DNA from: Streptomyces sp. B1I3
Lineage (GTDB): Bacteria; Actinomycetota; Actinomycetes; Streptomycetales; Streptomycetaceae
Direction: 5' to 3'
DNA: 64,000 nt
Assembly (NCBI RefSeq): GCF_030816615.1
Contig: NZ_JAUSYD010000001.1
Coordinates: 3,742,501-3,806,500, forward strand
Made by a program: the position numbers and the translations under genes. Below, in pieces: positions 56,752-64,000 of the stretch (within the stretch, counting starts at the first letter, position 1; the number at the start of each line of letters is the position of its first letter). The notes below the pieces were generated by a model. The model did no database searches and had not been told where the DNA came from. It was given only the letters and a program-made list of their open reading frames with translations.

Positions 56752-58227
56752 ATGCCCTCTCGCGAATCGAATACCAGTGCGAGCACAACGTCCGGTACAC
56801 GCCCGTCCGGCACCCAGCCCTTGAGCCGTCGCACGTTCACCACCGCCGTGGGGGCGACCGCCGCCACGGCCGCCGTCGCCCTGCAGGCCGCCTCCCCCGC
56901 GGTCGCGGCGGCGTCCGACGGCGTGACGCGGGAGCGGCCGTTCCGCGCCGCCCGGGGCAGGCACGCGCGCCGTCCCAACATCCTGTTCATCCTCGGCGAC
57001 GACCTCGGGTGGGCGGATCTCTCCTCCTACGGGGCGCCGCACATCCGTACCCCCCACCTGGACGCACTCGCGCGTCAGGGCGTGCGGTTCACGGACGCCT
57101 ACTCCGGGTCCGCGACCTGCTCCCCCACCCGCTTCAGCCTCTACACGGGCCGCTACCCAGGGCGTACGAAGGGCGGGCTCGCGGAGCCCATCGCCGACAA
57201 GTCGGCGGGACTCGAAACGACCCACCCGACCTTGGCGTCCCTGCTGCGTGGCGCCGGCTACGCGACCGCCCTGATCGGCAAGTGGCACTGCGGATACCTG
57301 CCGGACTACAGCCCGACCAGATCCGGCTGGGACGAATTCTTCGGCAACTTCGGCGGAGCCCTGGAGTACTACTCGAAACTCGGCCTGGGTGGGGAGTACG
57401 ACCTCTACGAAGGGGACGCCGCGTACAAGGACCTCCGCTACTACACCCGGATCCTGACGGAACGTGCGAGCGAGTACGTGCAGCGCGACCACGACAAGCC
57501 GTGGCTGCTCAACCTGAACTTCACGACCCCGCACTGGCCCTGGATCGCCGACGGGGACACGGAGGCTTCGGCCGAGATCGTCCGCCGGATCAAGGCGGGC
57601 GACCGGGCCGCCCTCTGGAATGCCGACGGTGGCTCCGTCGAGAAGTACACGGAGATGGTGGAGGACCTGGACCGCTCGGTCGGCGAGGTGCTGAAGGCCC
57701 TGAAGCGGTCGGGTCAGGAGGAGGACACCCTGGTCTTCTTCGCCAGCGACAACGGCGGAGAGCGCTTCTCCTACAACTGGCCGTTGTCCGGCAACAAGAG
57801 CTCACTCCAGGAAGGCGGCATCCGGGTCCCCTCGGTGCTGCGCTGGCCCGCGCGCATCGACGGTCACCAGGTCAGCGATCTCCCCGTGTTCTCGCCGGAC
57901 TGGACGGCGACCCTGCTGGAGCTCGGCGGTGCACGGCCGGACCCCGCCTACCCCCTGGACGGCATCAGCCTCGCCGGGTATCTGCTGCGGGACGAGAGGC
58001 CGAAGGAGCGGGACCTGTTCTGGCGGGTGCGCGGCGAGCGGGCGCTGCGGCGCGGCGACTGGAAGTACTACCGGGGCGGTAGCGGGACCGACCAGCTCTT
58101 CCGGCTGACCGAGGACCAGCGCGAACAGGCCGACCGGGCGGCTGCCGAGCCTGAGCTGCTGGCCGAGCTACGGGCGTCGTGGGAGAGGACGAACGCGGGC
58201 CTGCTCCCCTATCCGACGGCTTCCTGA
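56752..58227 (+). CDS. Tat-exported sulfatase
   Basis: A 491-residue type I sulfatase. A twin-arginine signal (LSRRTFTTAVGATAATAAVA, about residues 24-43, cleavage near AVAAA) exports it folded. The catalytic domain begins RRPNILFILGDDLGWADLSS (first metal ligands), and the sulfatase signature CSPTRFSLYTGRYPG places the formylglycine precursor at Cys123. Further metal ligands are in FFASDNGGERF, and GKWHCGY carries an active-site His/Lys. It hydrolyses sulfate esters outside the cell. AGGAG lies 6-7 bases before ATG 56752. The cysteine-type leader peptide upstream suggests induction under sulfur limitation, that is a sulfate-scavenging role. No formylglycine-generating enzyme is encoded in this window. 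Confidence 0.93.
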   Translation: MPSRESNTSASTTSGTRPSGTQPLSRRTFTTAVGATAATAAVALQAASPAVAAASDGVTRERPFRAARGRHARRPNILFILGDDLGWADLSSYGAPHIRTPHLDALARQGVRFTDAYSGSATCSPTRFSLYTGRYPGRTKGGLAEPIADKSAGLETTHPTLASLLRGAGYATALIGKWHCGYLPDYSPTRSGWDEFFGNFGGALEYYSKLGLGGEYDLYEGDAAYKDLRYYTRILTERASEYVQRDHDKPWLLNLNFTTPHWPWIADGDTEASAEIVRRIKAGDRAALWNADGGSVEKYTEMVEDLDRSVGEVLKALKRSGQEEDTLVFFASDNGGERFSYNWPLSGNKSSLQEGGIRVPSVLRWPARIDGHQVSDLPVFSPDWTATLLELGGARPDPAYPLDGISLAGYLLRDERPKERDLFWRVRGERALRRGDWKYYRGGSGTDQLFRLTEDQREQADRAAAEPELLAELRASWERTNAGLLPYPTAS

Positions 58228-58249
58228 GCCGCCACCGCCGCGCGTGCCC

Positions 58250-58354
58250 GGTGCGGGTCCCGGCCGGTCGGGTGCGGGTCCCGTCCGATCGGGTGCGGGT
58301 CCCGGCCGGTCGGGTGCGGATCCGGGCCGGTCGGGTGCGGATCCGGGCCGGTCA
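58250..58354. repeat. Five tandem copies of a 21-bp unit
   Basis: Units of 21 bp start at 58250, 58271, 58292, 58313 and 58334, with consensus GGTGCGGGTCCCGGCCGGTC plus one G. The first and third are identical, the last two are a GATCCGGG variant. It fills the gap between the convergent sulfatase and META genes. Confidence 0.95.
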
Positions 58355-58412
58355 GAAGCCGGTCGGCCCGGCTCCGGCACGCGGTTCGGCCCCCGACGGT
58401 TCGGGTCGACGG

Positions 58413-59249
58413 TCAGTCCTTGGCCGCCGGGGCCGTCGCGCGGAGCCCCCTGCCGCTTTCCGCCGTGAGCGAGAGGGAACGGTGACCGATGCTGTACGCC
58501 GTCTTCCCCTCCAGCACACCGAGCAGTGCGCGCTCCAGCTCCATCCGCGGCCCCGGGCACATCTTCCGGGTGGAGGCGAGCGGTCCGAAGGTGATCGTGG
58601 AGCCGGAGACCGCCGCCTTGCCATGGAAGGAGTTGCAGCCGAGGCCGCCCTCCACCGAGCCGCCCTTGCCGAAGGTGAGGTGGGCACGGTTCTCCGTCCC
58701 CGCGGGCAACGAGGTCGCGACCTTGCCGGAGACCAGCCCCGTGACCTTCCAGGCGGTGCCGGTGAGCGGCGCCGGGGGCTCGGAGGTCAGGGCGATGGAG
58801 TCACCCTCTGCCGTGGTCAGGGTCAGTTCCTTGTGCTCGCCCCCGCCCGTCACAGCGGCCTCGAGCTCTCCGCTGAAGGCGCGCCCCAGCGCCGTCTCGA
58901 ACTGCTGGACATCCTCCTGGCACCCCATTTCCGTGGTGGTGCCGGACCCGACGGTCACCTTGTCGCCGTCCACACGGACGTCGGCGGTGAACCGGTTACA
59001 TCCCAGACTGCCGGTGGCCTTCCCGCTCGGATCGATCTCGACGTGGGCGTCTGCGGGGGCGGTGGTCCTCCTCCCGTCGACGGTCAGGGAGGAGACGTTC
59101 CAGTGGACACCGGTCACGGGCAGCTCTGTCCGTACGGCGCCGCTGCCGTCCCCGGAGTCCCCGGATCCTGCTCCGGAGCCCGATTCCGTACCGCAGGCGG
59201 CAAGGGTGAGGAGGGCCAGGACGCTGACGGCCATACGTGGTGTGTGCAT
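58413..59249 (-). CDS. META-domain lipoprotein
   Basis: A 278-residue lipoprotein. The signal peptide MAVSVLALLTLAACG ends in the lipobox LAAC. After a Ser/Gly linker come two META (HslJ-like) domains, about residues 48-155 and 165-270, recognisable from repeated features ATGSLGCNRFTADVRV with TEMGCQEDVQQFETAL in the first and VEGGLGCNSFHGKAAV with TRKMCPGPRMELERAL in the second; each has a Cys pair likely to form a disulfide. META proteins are surface or periplasmic and linked to stress or motility in Gram-negatives; in Streptomyces the role is unknown. ATG 59249 is used, ATG 59234-59232 region downstream being an alternative; no strong ribosome-binding site is visible. Confidence 0.88.
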   Translation of the reverse strand: MHTPRMAVSVLALLTLAACGTESGSGAGSGDSGDGSGAVRTELPVTGVHWNVSSLTVDGRRTTAPADAHVEIDPSGKATGSLGCNRFTADVRVDGDKVTVGSGTTTEMGCQEDVQQFETALGRAFSGELEAAVTGGGEHKELTLTTAEGDSIALTSEPPAPLTGTAWKVTGLVSGKVATSLPAGTENRAHLTFGKGGSVEGGLGCNSFHGKAAVSGSTITFGPLASTRKMCPGPRMELERALLGVLEGKTAYSIGHRSLSLTAESGRGLRATAPAAKD

Positions 59250-59287
59250 GGCGATGGGACGGATCGACCCGGCGATCCGGTTCCCCT

Positions 59288-60088
59288 TCAGCCCATCAGC
59301 GGGAGCAGCGGGGCGAGGTCGGCCCGCTCGCCACTGGCACTGACCCGCGCCTCGTCCAGTGCCTGCGCCCACCGCGTACGCCCGGTGGCCAGGCGGATCC
59401 AGGTGAGCGGGTCCGTCTCCACGACGTTGGGAGGCGTGCCCCGGGTGTGCTTGGGCCCGCCGATGCACTGGACGACGGCGAAGGGCGGGACACGCACCTC
59501 GACGGAGCCGCCGGGCGCCCTGTCCGCGAGCGCGTCGGCGAGCAGCCGGGTGCAGGCGGCGAGAGCCTGGCGGTCGTACGGGACGTCGAGGCCGGTCGCC
59601 CGGTGCAGGTCGTCGGTGTGGACGACGAGTTCGACGGTGCGGGTGACCAGGAAGTCGCCCAGGCGCATCGTCCCCGCCCGGGTCGTGACCAGCCGGTCGC
59701 CGGCGCCGGCGGGCACCAGTTCGGCGAACCGGGTGGCCGTCTCCGCGTACAGCGCGTCGAGGTCGGGGTGGGCCGTGGCCAGGGCGCGTGTGCGGTCGGC
59801 GATCCCCGCCGCGTTCCCCGCGGTGGAGAACGGCCACTCCAGCAGGGTGATCTCCGGCCTGGGCCCACCGGCCGGCTCCGGCAGTTCCATGGCCCGGCTG
59901 ACCTGCTCCAGCGTCATGGCGACGTGCGCCACGAGGTCGCGTACGGTCCACTCACCCGGCCCGGGCTGCTCCAGCTGTTCGGGCGTCAGGCCGGTGACGC
60001 ACTCCCGTACGTGGGCGAACTGGGCCAGGACCGCGGTCCGGATCCTGGCGACGTCGTAGGCGCGGGGGCGCTTCTTGGCCGGTGGCAT
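59288..60088 (-). CDS. Maleylpyruvate isomerase-type mycothiol-dependent enzyme
   Basis: A 266-residue protein of the DinB/MDMPI superfamily fused to a sterol-carrier-like C-terminal domain. The N-terminal part (about 8-170) is the four-helix bundle with metal-ligand histidines in WTVRDLVAHVAMTLEQVSRA and VELVVHTDDLHRATG; the C-terminal part (about 180-266) has the SCP-like pattern VPPFAVVQCIGGPKH and DPLTWIRLATGRTRW. Members use mycothiol as cofactor for isomerisation or detoxification; the substrate here is unknown. ATG 60088 has no ribosome-binding site, but TACTCT ends 7 bases before it, so the mRNA may be leaderless. The META lipoprotein gene follows in the same direction after 38 bp. 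Confidence 0.85.
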   Translation of the reverse strand: MPPAKKRPRAYDVARIRTAVLAQFAHVRECVTGLTPEQLEQPGPGEWTVRDLVAHVAMTLEQVSRAMELPEPAGGPRPEITLLEWPFSTAGNAAGIADRTRALATAHPDLDALYAETATRFAELVPAGAGDRLVTTRAGTMRLGDFLVTRTVELVVHTDDLHRATGLDVPYDRQALAACTRLLADALADRAPGGSVEVRVPPFAVVQCIGGPKHTRGTPPNVVETDPLTWIRLATGRTRWAQALDEARVSASGERADLAPLLPLMG

Positions 60089-60219
60089 AGAGGCGAGAGT
60101 AACCGGCGCCACCGACAGCGCACGGGGCACCGGCGTGTGCACCCGCCCCCCGCTCCGGTCGTCCTCCGCCGCACCGCGGAGGACGAGCCACGGAGGACGA
60201 CGCGCCGCAGTCCGGGCGG

Positions 60220-61062
60220 TCAGCCGTGACCGGGGGCATCGGCGGCCGTGAAGGCCTCGCCGTGGGCCGGGACGCCGATGCCCCGCCAGGTGAACGGGAT
60301 ACCCCGCGCCACGTCGAGGTCCGGGTGGTCCATCAACTGGAAGTGCACATGCGGCTCCGTGGAGTTGCCGGAGTTGCCACACTGCGCGAGCTGCTGACCG
60401 GCCCGGACGGTGTCCCCCGCCTTCACCTGGAGCGAACCGCGCCGGACGTGGGCGTACGCGGCGTAGGTGCCGTCGCCGAGGTCGAGCACGACGTGGTTGC
60501 CGACGATCGCACGCGCGCCGGCCATGTCACGGACGGACGCCTCGGCCAGCATCAGATAGGCCAGGGCCGGTCCCGAAGTCCGGCTGAGGTGGTCGCGCTG
60601 CCCGTCGCTCGCGTGCACGACGGTGGCGTCCGCCACCGCGACGACGGGGGCGCCGAAGGCCGGGAAGTCACGGTTCGGGCGGGCGAGCGGCCACAGCCAC
60701 CGGAAACCCGGGCGGCCTCCCTCCTCCGGTTCGGCGACGATGTCGATCGCGTACGTCTGCCCGTACCCGTGGGTGCCGTGGCTGGGGACCTTGTCGGCCG
60801 GGCTGCTGAGCGCGACCCAGCGTCCGGTCACCGGGGGGCCGATCTCGACGGCGGGCCGGGCCTTGCCCCGCTCCGCACGGCTGCGCCGGCCCACCAGGAG
60901 ACCGATGACGACCGCGAGCGCCGCGGGGACGAAGGTCACCCCGTACGGGACCAGTGGATCGGCGAGGACGCTCACCACCACCAGCGCGACGAAGGCGAGC
61001 CAGCAGCAGCGGTACAGGATCATCGCGCCTTTGCGTACGGACATGCCTTTGCGTACGGACAT
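60220..61062 (-). CDS. Membrane-anchored M23 peptidase
   Basis: A 280-residue protein with two N-terminal membrane helices (ILYRCCWLAFVALVVVSVLA and VTFVPAALAVVIGLLVG, about residues 15-63) and an extracytoplasmic M23 domain (about 90-265). Zinc-site residues are seen in SHGTHGYGQTYAIDI (His and Asp) and EPHVHFQLMDHP, with a further His in AYAHVRRGS. It may cleave peptidoglycan cross-links or act as a lysostaphin-like peptidase. The first 18 bp of the gene are duplicated, so the protein begins MSVRKGMSVRKG; the upstream ATG 61062 has GAGGGGG at good distance. It lies 29 bp downstream of an ArsR-type regulator gene in the same direction and is probably its target. Confidence 0.9.
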   Translation of the reverse strand: MSVRKGMSVRKGAMILYRCCWLAFVALVVVSVLADPLVPYGVTFVPAALAVVIGLLVGRRSRAERGKARPAVEIGPPVTGRWVALSSPADKVPSHGTHGYGQTYAIDIVAEPEEGGRPGFRWLWPLARPNRDFPAFGAPVVAVADATVVHASDGQRDHLSRTSGPALAYLMLAEASVRDMAGARAIVGNHVVLDLGDGTYAAYAHVRRGSLQVKAGDTVRAGQQLAQCGNSGNSTEPHVHFQLMDHPDLDVARGIPFTWRGIGVPAHGEAFTAADAPGHG

Positions 61063-61091
61063 GTGTCCCCCTCGATCTCGGCGTGCGGGTT

Positions 61092-61616
61092 TCAGGGCCG
61101 GGCGGCCGTGAGCACCACCAGCAGCGGCACGACCCGCGCGCCGGGCACCTCGTAGCGCCCGCGGCCCGCGGCATGCAGCCAGCCCGCAGCCGTGAGCAGG
61201 CGCAGGTGGTGGTAGATCTGGCCGGTCGTGCCCGTCTCGTCCAGCTCGGCCAGTTCGGCGGCCGTGCGGCGGCCGCCGAGGATCTCGCGGAGCAGCCGCA
61301 GCCGTACCGGGTGGCCGAGCGCGGCCAGGGGCTCGGCGGCCTCCGACCAGTCCGGGCGGTCCTCGCCGTTACCCAGCAGCCCCGCGGTGAGCGCGCCGTA
61401 CTGCCACTCGTACCGCTCGCCGGCCGGCAGCCGGACCGCGCCCGTGAAGAGCACTCCGCCGTCGGCGGCGGCGTCCCCGACCCTGCCGAGCTGGTCCTTC
61501 AGCCCGTCCAGCGCCCAGAAGTCGCCGTCCCCCAGCTCGGGCGCCCCGCGGTCCGCGACCGACTCCAGGGCCGCGATCCGGCGCTCCAGCTCGGCCACAC
61601 GCTCCTCGAGCTCCAT
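61092..61616 (-). CDS. ArsR-family winged-helix regulator
   Basis: A 174-residue regulator. An N-terminal coiled-coil heptad region (about 1-20, LEERVAELERRIAALESVA) and a strand-rich segment that reads LFTGAVRLPAGERYEWQYGA (about 57-76) precede a C-terminal ArsR-type winged helix (about 90-160: LAALGHPVRLRLLREILGGR and TTGQIYHHLRLLTAAGWLHA). No Cys metal site is present, so it does not sense metals in the classical way. ATG 61616 has AAGGTGG 5 bases upstream and a perfect palindrome starts 10 bp before it, so the protein probably represses its own operon, which includes the M23 peptidase gene. The ligand is unknown. Confidence 0.88.
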   Translation of the reverse strand: MELEERVAELERRIAALESVADRGAPELGDGDFWALDGLKDQLGRVGDAAADGGVLFTGAVRLPAGERYEWQYGALTAGLLGNGEDRPDWSEAAEPLAALGHPVRLRLLREILGGRRTAAELAELDETGTTGQIYHHLRLLTAAGWLHAAGRGRYEVPGARVVPLLVVLTAARP

Positions 61617-61626
61617 GCCCACCACC

Positions 61627-61642
61627 TTACGTAATTACGTAA
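61627..61642. promoter_or_regulatory. Operator palindrome TTACGTAATTACGTAA
   Basis: A perfect 16-bp palindrome built from two TTACGTAA units, 10 bp upstream of the ArsR-type gene start. Its AT content is exceptional for this genome. Position and symmetry suit binding of the regulator's dimer and repression of the arsR-like/M23 operon. Confidence 0.75.
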
Positions 61643-61670
61643 TATCAATCAACGGGTAGCGCACCGCATG

Positions 61671-61709
61671 CCGAAGCCCCCGCCCGGGCAACCCGGACGG
61701 GGGCTTCGG
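61671..61709 (-). terminator. Terminator of the purQL operon
   Basis: An 18-bp stem (61671-61688 with 61692-61709, one G-U type mismatch) and 3-base loop, 12 bp beyond the purL stop on the minus strand. Confidence 0.85.
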
Positions 61710-61720
61710 CGAAGGCGGAA

Positions 61721-63966
<2,246 letters not shown>

Positions 63967-63970
<4 letters not shown>

Positions 63971-64000
63971 GCGTTGACCAGCTTCTTGATGATCGAGGTG
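63967..64000 (-). CDS. purQ: Phosphoribosylformylglycinamidine synthase I, C-terminal end (partial)
   Basis: Only the last ten codons are inside the window, reading TSIIKKLVNA then TGA. Position directly upstream of purL with an ATGA overlap is the standard purQ-purL arrangement, and the C-terminal sequence suits PurQ. The rest lies beyond the right edge. Confidence 0.7.

Overview
The window is chromosomal DNA from a Streptomyces species. It has very high GC, GTG starts are common, and the markers are typical: BldC, an AtrA-type TetR regulator, an NsdA/ORF1590-type sporulation protein with TTA codons, mycothiol-type enzymes, SpoIIE-type phosphatases and an AfsR-type SARP. Most of it looks like conserved Streptomyces core, and the gene order from ndh/atrA to bldC, vdh and the pur genes resembles the SCO4120-SCO4079 region of S. 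coelicolor as I remember it (recalled, not computed).

Layout. 0.4-9.3 kb: a MarR/MFS divergent pair, a PAS-SpoIIE-ATPase sensor phosphatase, a type II NADH dehydrogenase divergent from an AtrA-like TetR regulator, and an ECF sigma factor fused to an anti-sigma-like zinc finger, a membrane segment and an NPCBM domain. 9.3-17.6 kb: an AfsR-like SARP, an asparagine-synthase homologue with an altered ATP loop, and the TTA-containing sporulation regulator. 17.7-25.2 kb: lhgO-trmB, a PrsW-type protease, an M23 wall hydrolase under a c-di-AMP (ydaO) riboswitch, a membrane SpoIIE phosphatase, a TipA-like MerR regulator and tRNA-fMet. 25.4-28.1 kb: a flavin oxidoreductase and three small proteins.

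28.58-34.5 kb is a decayed genomic island in tRNA-Lys(UUU). The intact tRNA lies at the right edge and a near-identical 30-bp copy of its 3' end at the left edge. It holds a two-gene conflict (immunity-like) operon: an EACC1-type protein and a caspase fused to a Ser/Thr kinase, with start and stop overlapping by 8 bp. Two small secreted proteins, remnants of IS5-like and IS110-like transposases and a frameshifted gene make up the rest. No integrase survives. This is the most interesting part of the window.

34.7-53.1 kb returns to core: an amino-acid permease, a DEAD-box helicase with an in-frame 117-bp repeat, a metallophosphoesterase, tRNA-Glu/Asp/Phe, a DsbA/CcdA thiol-redox pair, an HrpA helicase, a second identical tRNA-Asp, bldC with a clear terminator, valine dehydrogenase and a DUF3073 protein. 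53.3-64 kb carries purine synthesis (purM, purF, purL, end of purQ) interleaved with a Tat-exported sulfatase behind a cysteine-type leader peptide, a META lipoprotein, a mycothiol-type enzyme, and an ArsR regulator/M23 pair with a perfect 16-bp palindrome upstream.

Functional themes are developmental control (AtrA, NsdA-like, BldC, SpoIIE phosphatases), cell-wall remodelling, extracytoplasmic thiol and sulfur chemistry, purine synthesis, and one acquired defence-like module.
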